Positions 9,995 through 20,999 of a stretch of DNA of 64,000 nt are shown one piece after another (position 1 is the first letter of the stretch; every line of letters starts with the position of its first letter). The notes beneath the pieces are model-generated. The model saw nothing but the letters and a program-made list of their open reading frames with translations. It did not search any database and was not told the origin of the DNA. The DNA lies in assembly GCA_015039465.1 (NCBI GenBank), contig MU130241.1, positions 62,001 to 126,000 of the forward strand, read 5' to 3'. The translations under genes were made by a program, and so were the position numbers. Origin of the DNA: Phlegmacium glaucopus. Taxonomy: Eukaryota; Basidiomycota; Agaricomycetes; Agaricales; Cortinariaceae.

Positions 9995-10586
9995 ATGGCC
10001 ACAGTCGTTGATACAAACACTATAGTGAATGTCGACCAGCGGTCCCCTGCTGATCCGAGGTTGGAAAAGATAATGAATTCCCCTCAGATGCAGAGCGCTG
10101 CCATCCAAGCAAAGGATGAAGATGTTCATCGATCACCCCCAATACACTTCCAGAACTGTGGCATAGTCTATCTGAATTCATTCAACACTCGCGGCATCGC
10201 AATGGAAGATTGTGGTAACCATGTTTCACAAGTCACTCGTTTGTGTTTTTTTTTGTTTTCCTCTTACCTTTGTCCTCACCCAAGTTGGCCACGCCATATC
10301 ATCAGATAACCTTTCAAGGAATATTGACTGTGAGAAGAGCGATAACGCCCATCCGGACTTCCATGGTATGTGGGCACTTGTGCGATCTCCCATCAAACAT
10401 GTTGAATCATTATCCTCTCCTCCTTTAGTTTCCCTAACGGACCTCCCTCCTCGCACTTTCGGAATACGTAGATCATTCTCCGTCAACGATGTCGTGTTAC
10501 TCTCGTGGGCTGCCTTTGCGGCTGGCTCTTGCCTAGCGTTCTTCTTCGTAAATTTGACTAGGCTTTGCGATGCTGGGGGGCGCTAG
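9995..10586 (+). CDS. Family A member A2 (alpha type), intact, 153 aa
   Basis: Unrecognised family. Exons 9995-10238, 10306-10365 and 10429-10586 splice to an open frame of 462 nt, with both introns in phase 1 (donors GTTTGT and GTATGT; acceptors atcatcag and cctttag). Residues 1-48 form a polar, probably disordered leader. Residues about 50-78 hold the family motif: HFQNCGIVYLNSFN, then IAMEDCGNHV. Exon 2 adds a short charged linker. Exon 3 ends with a hydrophobic stretch (VVLLSWAAFAAGSCLAFFFV) and a short polar tail, consistent with a C-terminal anchor. There is no signal peptide. It is followed about 200 bp downstream by EF3 relic R2. Function unknown. Confidence 0.7.
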
Positions 10587-10789
10587 GCAGCCTCTTAGTT
10601 ACGGGTCAACTACTAGCTGATTGTCGAGGCTAACATTAGTATAATCGTGTATTCCAAATAAAATTCGAGCACATTATTCTCCTTGTTCCGGTTTTTACTC
10701 ATGGCACAGCCAGCGTTTTTCTGTCCCAATTCCCCTTGTGACGGCCTGCCTACTGGACTTGACGCTCAACAACTTTAAGTGTCAGATAT

Positions 10790-11205
10790 CGTAGCCGATG
10801 GACTGCTACTCGAGGAATTGGAAAAGGTCGAATGATAGTTTTAGACGGCGACTCCGGGGACGAGCGATAGGGCAAGCACGAAGTATGCAATGGATAAACT
10901 AGGGTCTCTTTGGTGACTCTGGGCACGGAGAAACTGAACAGGAGAACGCTCTCATGCTCATCATCAGTGACGTCATCACCCCTTGTCGATACGAGTCTTG
11001 ACGGGGACCTTCGCGGTCGTAGGTGACGACGAATACCACCTTCGAAACCCGTGAGAGTTTCGATGAGCGCGGTGAGCGATTCACAATCGAGGTAGTGTAG
11101 AAGAAAGACGAGGTCGTCGAAACATGACATGAGGACAGCACCAAGAACAATCTTGACTTTTTGACCACCTGAGAGACCTCCCATATCGTAGTGCGAGACA
11201 AATCC
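10790..11205 (-). pseudogene. EF3 relic R2 (C-terminal ABC2 region)
   Basis: Paralogue of R0 within the 10-kb repeat. The minus strand reads [17 protein letters not shown], corresponding to the ABC2 signature of EF3, then a broken Walker B, the segment LDCESLTALIETL (compare [13 protein letters not shown] in intact EF3) and the acidic end. Frameshifts interrupt it. As in R0, EF3 similarity ends near 11200 at a junction with CWC22-like sequence. Confidence 0.8.
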
Positions 11206-11214
11206 AACAATACG

Positions 11215-11600
11215 AGAACCGTCTACGAAATATGGTTCGATTCTTTGATCGCCTCTTCGCCACTGACTCCATTTCTTGGATGGTGTTTGGATGCGTCAAG
11301 ATCAACGAAGACGATACGATGAATAGTAGTCATATTTTCATCAAGATCATGATGCAAGAGATGATGGAAGGAATGGGTTCGAAGACTCTCGTGGAGAGGT
11401 TCAAGGATGAAGAGGGGATGTGAAGCCATGTTTTCGATGGATGTGCCGAAGGATACCAGGTTTGCGATCAATTATTCACGAGCATTGGGCTAGGAGCAAT
11501 TACGGAGGAAATGAGAGAATGCGTCCCTTGGAAAATCGTGTTTCATCAAATTTCGAGATATTCATTACTGTTGCGTTTATTCTCTATCAATCTAGAATGC
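11215..11600 (+). pseudogene. CWC22 splicing-factor relic C1
   Basis: Better preserved than C0. The frame from 11232 reads FFDRLFATDSISWMVFGCV, then DDTMNSSHIFIKIMMQEMME, then LVERFKDEEGM before a stop. A shifted frame continues with the LGAITEEMRE region. This is the CWC22 MA3-domain segment. The Ser-rich tail seen in C0 is absent. It is a truncated pseudogene transcribed, if at all, opposite to R2. Confidence 0.75.
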
Positions 11601-11756
11601 ACCCAAGTTGATTACGGAACACGATTTTAGGAGGTCGGGGTCACCAGCTCCGCCCATGCGTGCGAGGCGAGGCGAAGATCGACGTGGTGTTGGAGGAGGT
11701 GGGTATAGAGATAGAGAGAGAGGTCGTCGATGATTAGAAATCAATATGTTGTCAGA

Positions 11757-12353
11757 TTAGTGAAAATACTTTTCGGCGACGACTTGAATCTGACTTTGGC
11801 GTATATCTCTGTATATCTCTTCTCTATTTCTCATGATCAGAGTTATTGAAATATTGTAGATCCTTGTGATTGATTCTGACTCTCGCCGTACCATGTTCTT
11901 GCCATGCGAGCGCTCTTTGCCGCAACGGTTATTATTAACCTCAGGCAAGACTTTTGCAAGGCCATGCCGGCTACTCAATCGTAATCCTTTGTGAGAAACA
12001 TCGACCTTCCTCTGTTGCCACTGGTTTTAGCAGGCCGTTGCTTCCAGCTCGATAGATCCGAGTTCTGACTGAGGGCAGAGGTAAATAGCGATTGTGATCT
12101 GATTTTCTTCGTCTTGTCGAAGCCACGTGTTTTGGTAATTCGACCGGCAATCAGCGATGCCGTTTTCATTTTGCAGGGTTATCGGAACCTCCAGTGGCAT
12201 CCACAACAAGTACCGGGGCAGGTGAGTTCGTTTCGTCTCCGTCACGGCTACTTCCAGTTCTGATCGCTTTCCCTCCGAGAATTCAGAAAAAATCACGCTG
12301 CAAGGTGCTCTAATTCTGCTAGCTGGTGATAGACTGATAGTAGTATGTGGCAT
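11757..12353 (-). other. Long frame with one internal stop; conserved block of the 10-kb unit
   Basis: From 12353 to 11757 the minus strand is open for 199 codons apart from one TAA at 12027-12029. A second overlapping minus frame (starting MKTASLIAGRITKTRGFDKT at 12169) shares its IAGRITKT stretch with the copy near 1850. The block lies just downstream of family B copies in three places (1.6-2.2, 11.75-12.35 and, inverted, 44.4-44.6 kb). I do not recognise any domain. It could be a decayed gene or a conserved 3' region. Confidence 0.25.
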
Positions 12354-12488
12354 CTAACGCTAGTAGTCTAATGGTAAAGCGGAGTCTCGGAATACATTCA
12401 ATAAGATATGTCTACCGATGAACGCCAAGAGCCAGTAAGTATACATTGATATCTTACGTCAATGCCCGTTACTAAATATACCCGTTTA

Positions 12489-13443
12489 CTATGCAACGGT
12501 ATGATGAAGAATGCGTATTACACAAAACAAAATAGCCGATGAGAATAGCATGAAGTAGTGCACGGGAATCGATATATGTGATCTAGAAGTGCTAGGAACC
12601 ACCAGACTAGAATTTGGTGAAGGAGGTGACGGTTGCTCAGAGTTGCCACTCATACCGAGGAAAAGCGAACGAGTCGTGGGATCACTCATACTACGCATCG
12701 ACACATACGATGGGACAAGTGGATCATGAGCATGTGGAGTAAAGACGTCTGCCAAGGTATTGCCTGATAATTGGATGCTTGAGACAGGAGCCAAGGAAGG
12801 GTCAAGATGTTCTAGATGTTCCACATTATAGTTTCTGGAGTCTGATCGTGGGAAGGGTCGTGGAGATTTGGCTGGATCAAGGCGAGGTTGGTAGTTCTTT
12901 GACAGAGGTACATCAGCAATTTCTTTGGGAACTTCATTCTGGACGGCAATAGCGACGGGTTGTAGAGGGGGGACTAAAATATTTGGATTACGACACATTT
13001 GTGTTTGAAGTAAAGGGTTTGTCAGATTAGGGGACGAGTCAGGCCCCGTTGAAGGCGTTGGACCTTATGGAAGAGGACATTAATATTTTATACGAGAGAT
13101 GGTGTAGGTTACTACTTACCACTGAATACTTCATCAGGTTGTGGGTATGGGAATTCATCGACATCGTTAGTTGCATGGTAGATAACCGTAGTACGTCGAT
13201 CTAATCACTTGGTAAGAATGCAATTGATGGGCAAGAGCAGAGAGGACCAACAGTCATGGTTACCACAGTTTCGCATCTGAAAGTTGCGATTATTGAATGA
13301 GTTCGTATAATAGTTCTGGATGTAGTATATCTTCTGTGCTCGACAATTGTCCTCACAACGGTCCATCTCTTGGATGAGATTGTTCGGAGGATCCGGCAGG
13401 TACCTCGACGATATTTGCTTTCACTGGAGTGTTTGAGTTGACC
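12489..13443 (-). pseudogene. Family B member B2, exon 1 frameshifted
   Basis: Same three-exon plan as B1. The start MVNSNTPVKANIVEVPAG at 13443 runs into a stop because of a small deletion relative to B1. The motif QKIYYIQNYYTNSFNN with MRNCGNH lies in a shifted frame. Donor 2 is GTAAGT (near 13110). Exon 3 (to 12489) is fully open and longer than in B1. It includes an extra segment (LADVFTPHAHDPLVPSYVSM and following) and ends in the hydrophobic tail FMLFSSAILFCVI. Because exon 3 is undamaged, the frame break looks recent. Confidence 0.6.
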
Positions 13444-13769
13444 ATATTTATATCGGTGACTGGGACAAGGTATAAATGAATACGATGCGGATGGTGGATT
13501 GAACGATTGAAAGCCATGGAAATATTTATATAAGAGAACCGTATATCTGCGGAGAGGGAGTCAGGATTGAAATTATTATTACCTTTCGCGTCGGGCTTAC
13601 CCAATTGGCGGTACGGCTTTTACCAAATTCGGTTACTTGTCGCGCTTACTAGTACTAGTCAAGTACTAGTACAACACCATTTGTATTCGTCAGGCGAGCC
13701 AAGGCAGTTAAGAACAGCATTGAAAGATGCTAAGACCAACTAATGATGTTCTAATCATAATACTAATAC

Positions 13770-13975
13770 TCCATGAACACACTACCTTCTGCCGTTGTCA
13801 GAACTAAGTAGATGGAATCACAAAAAAAAAAAAATAGTTTGGCATTTTCACTTGACCGGCACACAAATATAATGTAGTTCTCTCTCGCTCGGACCAAGCG
13901 CAATGCCTCACTTGGGCAAAACCCTGCCATGAAGAAATATCTCGGCGACGCGCTCTTCACTAAGGGAAAACAGGC
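13770..13975. repeat. Dispersed repeat E (copy 1)
   Basis: The text running through cttggaccaa-like sequence, cctcacttgggcaaaaccctg, atgaagaaatatctcggcgacgcg to cttcac recurs in inverted orientation at about 51837-51990. A poly(A) run lies at about 13820. No coding capacity is seen. It may be a short transposon remnant. Confidence 0.5.
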
Positions 13976-13979
13976 TCTC

Positions 13980-14965
13980 GGGCATCACCTGTAGCAAAGG
14001 AAATAGGAAAGTCGAGCATCGACTGGGAGTCTGGGAGAAGTCATAGTCACCATTCGTTACTCTTCATTTTCTTTCTGGCATCTAATCTCTTTCCTTTAAC
14101 TCCCAGGGACTATGTTGGTCATCCTCCGGCTCTCGATTATATACCAACTCTTGATGAGAAACTCAACTATTTCCACAACAGAAGATATTTTGGGTTTGGT
14201 AACCGTGGTAACTTGAAATTCCTCAGGATCGTTTGCCGTAGTACCTTGAAAGCCTCTCAAATGAAGATAGGACTATCTGATATCGGGCTGCAATGGCCTA
14301 CTGGGCTGTTACCCAGTCCACTATGGTTCCTCTAGAAATGCAATTCCATGTTGTTCCACTATTAGGATGAGGCAGTGTTGTGCCGGCCATTGACTAAGTA
14401 ATGTGGCTGGTCAGCAGAGTCATCACTCTGGTCATCACCGCAGTGATAACTGCTTCAGCCATTCCCTGGTTGATATCATGCCGATAAGATGGGTAATATC
14501 ACTGAGGCTACGTGAAATCAATGTGCACAGGATGCTTGATTGTAAGATCACTCGAGATTCCATATCATACCATATGATATATTTCCATCTAATCAAACCT
14601 GAGAACTTGCTCTGTAGTGTTATCAATATCGATATCATCTGGCAGATACAGAAGCTCGTAAAATTCTAGTTCTCCGCAGGTGAGTCCTGCGCGCTTCGAG
14701 GCAGCTGCCAACTATTAGTGTTGCAGTCACCCGGGCCTAGTCATGACTAATGATCATGAATGGATCATCCATAATTGGTAATCCCTGGAACACTAATTAT
14801 TACTAATTAGAGTGTCGGCTGAGGGCCAACTTTCGATTTAACACACTGGCAGGTCCCGCTTGACTGTGCTAGGTCCTTAGAATCGTCGTGATAGGACCTG
14901 TCTAGGATGGAAATAGACGTACTCGTACTAGATAAATCCCAGAGCTTGCCCCTTTAATATCTTGG
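13980..14965. other. Gene-less spacer, second copy
   Basis: Counterpart of 4050-4860 in the 10-kb repeat. The part at 14110-14360 (accaactcttgatgagaaac, agaagatattttgggtttgg) also matches 44600-44880 in inverted orientation. No supportable gene. Confidence 0.45.
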
Positions 14966-15042
14966 GACTCAATAAATATATCCTATCCATACCTTTCGAG
15001 TGTTCAATTCCTTGGCCCCCCACCTAAACCATATCATACGCC

Positions 15043-15621
15043 ATGCCTACGGCCGTTGATACAAACACTATAGTGAATGTCGACCAGCGGGCCTCTGCTG
15101 ATCCGAGGTTGGAAAAGACAACGCATTCCCCTCAGATGCGAAGCGCTGACATCCAAGCAATGGACGAAGATACCCATCAATCACCCCCAATACACTTCCA
15201 GAACTGTGGGATAGTTAACCTGAATTCATTCAACACTCGCAGCATCGCAATGGAAGATTGTGCTAACCATGTTCCACAAGTCACTCGTTCGTGGTTTTTT
15301 TTTCGTTTCCTCACTTTTGTCCTCACGCAAGTTGGCCACGTCATATTATCAGATAACTGTTCGAGGAATATTGACCACGAGAAGAGCGATAAAATCCTAC
15401 CTTCACAATCCGATCCGGACTTCCATGGTATGTGGGCACTTATATCATCTCCCATCAAATATGTGGAATCATCATGATTATCTCCTCCTTTAGGTCCCCT
15501 ACCGGACCCTCCCCATACCTTCGTGATACATATATCATTCTCCGTCAACTATATCGTGCTTCTCGTGGGTTGCCTGTGCGGCTGGCTCTTGCATAGCGTT
15601 CTTATTCGTAAATTTGCCTAG
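15043..15621 (+). CDS. Family A member A3 (alpha type), open frame with altered tail, 148 aa
   Basis: Exons 15043-15286, 15353-15427 and 15494-15621 splice into 447 open nt, both introns in phase 1. The leader and motif (HFQNCGIVNLNSFN, then IAMEDCANHV) follow A2. In exon 3 a one-base deletion relative to A2 near 15560 changes the reading frame of the tail. The shifted frame still encodes a hydrophobic stretch (IVLLVGCLCGWLLHSVLI) and stops early at TAG 15619-15621. Whether this tail still anchors the protein is unknown. EF3 relic R3 follows downstream. Confidence 0.55.
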
Positions 15622-15949
15622 GCTTTGCGATGCTTGGGGAAGATGGGCGGCCTCTTAGTTACGGGTGAATATCCGAATATCAACTACTAGCTGATTCTGG
15701 AGGTTAACATTAGTACAATCGCATTATTTACATCAGCAAATGAGATTCAAGCCCATTATTATTTCTGTTCTTGCTTTTGTTCGTGGCACAGCCTGTCTAC
15801 CGGTCTTGACATTCAACAATATTAAGTGTCAGATATCGTAGCCGATGAACTGCTACTTGTTCACTAATCGCCAGGAGAAGCGCAATGTTGGTGAAGATAA
15901 ATATCGGCTAGCTAACTAGAAGCGAGAACGGCCCATCGACGATCACACC

Positions 15950-17270
15950 AACCATAGGGATTGGAAAAGATTGAACAGCAGTTTAGACAGCGACTCCGGG
16001 GAAGAGCGATATGGCAAGTACAAAGTAGGCGATGGATAAACGAACGTCACTTGGGAAATTCTGAGCATGGAGAAACTGAGCAGGAGAAAGATAGGCTCAT
16101 CATCAGTAACATCATTACCCTTTGTAGATACGAGCCTTGACGAGGACCTTCGCGGTCTTAGGTGACGATGACGAATGCCACCTTCGAAAACCCTGAGAGC
16201 TTTAGCTCCTTCCTCGTCAAAGTCCTGTCTTCTAGCCATCATTGACGATCCAAGAACCGTCCTTCATCTTCTGGGCCTGAGAGTTGTCAGCCTTCTTGAT
16301 ACCGATTAGGAATTTGACACAGGTCAACTTTCCTGAACCGTTAGGTCTACAGTCAATGACAGGGGAAGAGAGCGAGACGAGTATTGTGTGGGCTATTGGA
16401 AGCCAAGCTTGCACCTATTAATCTATTAGATAATGTTCTTAGATAAAATAAGACATACACTTACATTCTAGGCACTCTTCTCCTTGGTCTTGCATCCTCG
16501 AGAAGTGGAGGGTCGAGAACCGACAGTTTCAAGAAGTGTAGTAAGACTCGGCTTCAGGGACTTGCTGAACGAACTTCTCGAGGTTGCCGTGATATCTGCG
16601 AAGTTTGAAGCGGTTCAAGTGAAGGATGTCGGTGATAGTGTTGTTGAGGAAGTCAGAGATAGTTACTAGAATATAAATGTTTGCATACAATTAGACTGGT
16701 GACCAGCCGGAGAAACAGCAACTGATATGCAAGTCTTGAGGTGGTAAGCTGGTCGAGGAGATGTCAGCCCTAAATGGCAGAAGGAAAGCTTCATCTTCCA
16801 ACCACCCAACAAGCTGCCGATTGCTTGAGCATTCAATAATTTCTTCCTTGGTGGCGAGGATATGTTTGTCACTGAAGATGAAATAAGGAGTCTTCGTCGC
16901 CTCCATTGATATAATGCTCGAAAAAAGGGCGAACTCGATCGGGAATCCTTCGAGTTGGTTTGATAAACCGTTAGCGCTATGTCAAAATCAACTATAGAAA
17001 GTCAACACACACCCATTGATGATGGAACGCGTGAGAGTGGACTTTCCGGTATCGTTCTTACCCCAGAGACGATAGCGGTGTTGAGCAAGATCCTTAGTAC
17101 CATAAACTAGTGGTAAATATTCTCGCCCTCCTCTTCTTCTTTGGTAGGTTGTCTGTCCGTTTGGGTGCCGAATGTACCAGGTGACGGTGATGTGACCCGA
17201 TGAAAGCGAAACATCATCGATGAGGCGTTCATACCGTCGTCGAACGTATCGCCAAACGACGTCAAAAAAT
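15950..17270 (-). pseudogene. EF3 relic R3 (ABC1 through C-terminus)
   Basis: Counterpart of R1 in the second 10-kb unit. The minus strand matches the ABC1 P-loop region (near 17040), the segment [12 protein letters not shown] (compare [12 protein letters not shown] in intact EF3, near 16850), the linker near 16500-16620, the ABC2 P-loop near 16330 and the C-terminus near 16100. The ABC2 catalytic segment is partly deleted. Multiple frameshifts. Confidence 0.8.
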
Positions 17271-17399
17271 GCCACAAAGTCAAGGTGACAGATTGCCTAT
17301 TTTGGAAGTTGGTGATGTAACATTGTGATCTGAACACTTTCAGCTCAAACTCTCTCAAAAGCACCGACTCCGAGTCCCTGAACCGAAACTGGACTAAGC

Positions 17400-17700
17400 C
17401 GAACTTTTCGGTTTTTTTTCATGCTGTTCAGGACCTAGGTTTTCAGGACTGATCTTCGGCAACCTAGGCAGGCAATTACGATGATTTCTTTGAAAGTGTT
17501 TTTAAGCACAGATCGCAAGCACCAAGGGACTTATACATAAGCACACCAACTGTGGTGAAACTTGAAGAGATTCTCCGAGTCAGGATCTAGCTGGATGCTT
17601 TCAAGTCAGGTGAATATCGGAGTATCCAATTAATAACAGTCTCAATAAATATATCATTTGTCTAGAATCGGCTCCTAGATTCATAAATTCACATCAGCCT
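17400..17700. other. Spacer with dispersed repeat F
   Basis: No gene seen. The text caggactgatcttcggcaacctagg at about 17445 is one of several dispersed copies related to ggttgccgaagctcggtcctga (also near 26745, 27835 and 31620, and more weakly near 52370). Confidence 0.4.
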
Positions 17701-17705
17701 GCATC

Positions 17706-18374
17706 CTAAATATCCCTTTCCATGATACCACAAAGCCGAGGTAAACTTATGATGGAGACCGCTAGGCAACAGACGGCCGCCAAGGCAGCCCATGCGAACA
17801 GCACAACGCAGTTCACGTAAAAAGATATATGTGTCCTGCCAGAAGTGTTAGGAAGATGGTCCGTTGTAGTTAGAGGGTCTAAAGAAGGGAGTAATCAACC
17901 GTTTTGAGGGGTGATGGTGTAAGTGCCCATGCTCGACCTACCATTCAAGGTTGCATGCGATTGCGATTGTAAGATTTTATCGCCCCTCTCACGGCTAATG
18001 ATCCTAGGATGATAATCTGATAATATGACATGATGGTCAATTTACATGAAGACGAAAATCAGAAGAAAAAAAGGAAAAAAAAACGAACAAGTAACTTGTG
18101 GAACATTGTTGCCACAGTTTTCCATTGTGACGCCCACATACACCGTCCCACAATTCTTGAAGTAGTATATTCCGGGTTCTTGACGGACGTCCTCATCCAT
18201 TTCTTGGATGTCACTGTTCTGCATCTGAGGGGAATTTGTCGTCTTTGTCAACCTCAGATCAGCAGAGGCGCAGTCGATGATACTATAGTTGCATTTACCA
18301 AAGTATTTCTCTCGGCCATTGAGTATGTCAGCGACGACGTATGGATAAAGTGTAGCTGGATACGAATTGAACAC
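17706..18374 (-). CDS. Family A member A4 (divergent), open frame, 177 aa
   Basis: Exons on the minus strand are 18374-18089, 18016-17942 and 17878-17706; both introns are phase 1 and the spliced frame (534 nt) is open. The frame from the ATG at 18374 has a longer, different leader. The ATG homologous to other copies (near 18320) is out of frame, which suggests an N-terminal indel. The motif is a shortened form: YYFKNCGTVYVGVTMENCGN, where the loop between the two halves is deleted, as in A12. Exon 3 encodes the hydrophobic tail VVLFAWAALAAVCCLAVSII and a polar end. It lies opposite in strand to its neighbours A3 and A5. Confidence 0.55.
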
Positions 18375-18409
18375 TTAGAAGGCATGGGATACTAGGCTGT
18401 ATTTGTAGT

Positions 18410-18950
18410 GTCGCAGTTACCATGATCGGCAACCTATGCCAACTTTACTGATATAGTATAGCCAACCTTGTGCGGTTTCCCGCACATCGGCCCCCTACAT
18501 GTACGGTCAGTACGGAGAAGTATGATAATTGATATGCTCATTAGTATGACTTAACTGTGCTGACACAAGTGTAGGACAAGATTCTTTTAATTTTAAATTG
18601 ACTCATGCCAGATAAAACTGACGACAAAGACGACAAAGCGTCACTTCCTTATGTTGATTAATTACTTCTTAAAGATCAAGCCCCACATACCAATATTGGT
18701 AGAGTACAGAGGCCTGCCAGTCAACTGCCAGTGGCATACCGTTATCTAATTCTTCTCTTACATTTTATTTTTCCCGCTTTATTGTGCAGGAGGACATGGT
18801 CCTCATGATACACAGCACACCTGCCGGTGCGAACAGATATATAAGTAGGAGTGTATGGTAACAGTAATCTTGGCCTCTTGTGGCACTTACATCAAGCTGA
18901 AGGTTTTCGTTTATTACACAGATTACTGTCAGATATCAATTGCCTGATAA
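18410..18950. other. Spacer, nothing recognised
   Basis: AT-rich, no long frame on either strand, no clear match to the other array units. Confidence 0.5.
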
Positions 18951-18959
18951 CTTGAAACC

Positions 18960-19260
18960 ACTATACAATTGAAGCATGTAAACGGGCCTTCTCAAAACCA
19001 CACTTGATGAAGTTGTCATGTCAACGAGACACATATGATTGCCTGAGATCCTTCCTTATCAAAATCTTGTCAATGATACGCTTCTAAGTAGCGCTGGATG
19101 GCAATCAAAGAACCATTCTTCATCTTCCGGGCCTCGGAGTCCTCCGAGAGGTAAGGAGTTTGACTTTGCTGAAAGCCTGAACCGTTAAGTTCGAGAATCG
19201 GACGAGGTGAGGCTGAGGAGTAGAGTTGTTGAACTGCTCGCAGGATGGGGCAGCGGTGGG
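18960..19260 (-). pseudogene. EF3 relic R4 (linker between the ABC domains)
   Basis: Short relic matching intact EF3 around 58740-59160. On the plus strand, text such as gtcaatgatacgcttct, caatcaaagaaccattcttcatcttc and cctgaaccgtta parallels the functional gene. This is the ABC2 P-loop and the following linker. Heavily degraded. Confidence 0.65.
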
Positions 19261-19329
19261 GCGCCATAATTTCCATTCTGCCATTTCGATCGGGCCTGGT
19301 TTAAAAACATATACATCAAGATTTGTTGT

Positions 19330-19990
19330 CAACCCGCCCGTCCTGAGAATAGCTCAAACGGAGAGACCTATCCAATCCCCGCAATTGGGTCATCAGGTTA
19401 TTTAATTATTGTCTCGGAAACACATAGTTTTGATGACAACCGCGAGATGATGGATATGGATGAAGTTGGTGCTTCCCAGGATGTTGGTAATGCCGAAGGA
19501 AGGGGATTGCACGCTTGGTCGCGGAGTCAAAGTCCATGTTGAGATTGTGAAGTATATCATCATGCCATCTTCTGGTTCCGTGTGAGCGGGGCAGGTGATA
19601 AAACTGGTGCTGTAATAGTGGAGCCTGTGCTCAGCAAGCGCTCAGAAGCGAGTAAGAAGTAAATCAAGCGGTGTTTCCTGCGACGTTAGGAAGTTCATTA
19701 TTTTGTTACGTAATCATTCATACAAATATACATAACGTCATTGATGACTGTCATACAAGCGACGTCGACATCGAGTCGCATTGTGTTCGTCATAGTTGAT
19801 GTTTCCCATCATATCATATCAATGTCACCTGCAGCTGCCTGTTATCCTTGCAGATTTTTGATGTTTTCATCATGTGTTAGCGTTTCTGCACGTAAAATCA
19901 CCTTAGTTAGGGTTATATTACCTTGGAAAAAAAAATCCGTCCCGCTCCACCTTGGCGGTCTTTAAAATGGAGTATTTCTCCACAGCTCCT
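19330..19990. other. Spacer upstream of A5
   Basis: No supportable gene. A 74-codon plus-strand frame at 19741-19965 has no recognised features. Confidence 0.45.
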
Positions 19991-20006
19991 TGACTGCGCG
20001 CGGCCT

Positions 20007-20014
20007 TATAAATA
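20007..20014 (+). promoter_or_regulatory. TATA box of A5
   Basis: TATAAATA, 80 nt upstream of the A5 start codon. The same octamer stands at 71-80 nt before most beta-type copies. Confidence 0.65.
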
Positions 20015-20086
20015 CGGCCTAGTAAGCTATGCCTCCAAACATCCAATCCCTCGTCCTCAGGTACACCATATCAGACGTACGCTGGT

Positions 20087-20641
20087 ATGGATGTGGTCGA
20101 CAGGAACACCATCGTCAACCAGTCCCCTGCCAACATGACAAATTCCCCTCAGTTGGATCACTACATCGATGAAGACCGTCAAATACACAAAATATACCAC
20201 TTCCATAATTGTGGAACGGTGTATGTGGATGCGCTCAATTCTCACAGTATTACAATGGAAAATTGTGATAACAATAATATTCGACGAGTTACTTGTTTGT
20301 CTTTTCCTCTTACCTTTTGTCATCATGTTACTAAATCGGCCATATCATATTATTTAGATCACCGTCCTAAGATTACGGACTCTGAGTTGACCAGCGATAA
20401 AACCATACATTCGGGGTCCCATGCAGCCTTAAATGGTACGTGGGCACCTTACGCCATCTCCCATCAAGCACCTTAAATATACCTTCATCCTTTAGGTCCT
20501 CTAACGGACTCTCTCCACACTTGCAGGACATATCTATCATTCCCCGTTGCGATGTTTTCGTGGGCCAGCTTGGTGGCTGTCGCTTTTCTGGCGTTCTTCA
20601 TCATTAAGCTTTCAAGCTGCGGTATTAGGGAAGGGATGTAG
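20087..20641 (+). CDS. Family A member A5 (beta type), intact, 143 aa
   Basis: Exons 20087-20294, 20358-20435 and 20496-20641 give 432 open nt with both introns in phase 1 (donors GTTTGT and GTACGT). The order is a short leader (MDVVDRNTIVNQ), an acidic stretch (IDEDRQIHK), the motif IYHFHNCGTVYVDALNSHS followed by ITMENCDNNN, and exon 2 with HRPKITDSELTSD. Exon 3 has the hydrophobic segment VAMFSWASLVAVAFLAFFII and the tail KLSSCGIREGM. There is no signal peptide. The predicted topology is cytosolic N-terminus with a C-terminal anchor, which is inference. An EF3 3'-end relic follows at 21000-21260. Confidence 0.7.
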
Positions 20642-20999
20642 GCGGGCATCTCTTTAAAAGGTAAGGGCTGTCGGTGATTATTGAATATTGACTACATGTA
20701 CCAACTGATTCTCAAGGGTAGTAACCATTGTTCCACGGGGTTTTTTTTTTTTTTTGGGTTTTCATACATATTGTTTTAACTGGGCTACGATTCTTACTTT
20801 CCCCTTGTACACTATCTGCTATATACCCACTCCTTTTTCCAGTAATAACGATGGTGGCTCATCAAGTTGTCAACAGTCCCTTGCTGCATAGTTGCATGAA
20901 ATCGGACAGCGATTTGCGCCGATTTCATTCTCATCGTGTGTGAGAAGTAGAGTTCGCTGCCGATCACCCCCATTGCTACTTCCGTTCTTCAACTGCTCT

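Noticed and set aside
12027..12353. Confident CDS call for the 108-codon frame
   Set aside because: No recognised domain, another frame is better conserved between copies, and the second copy is not open.
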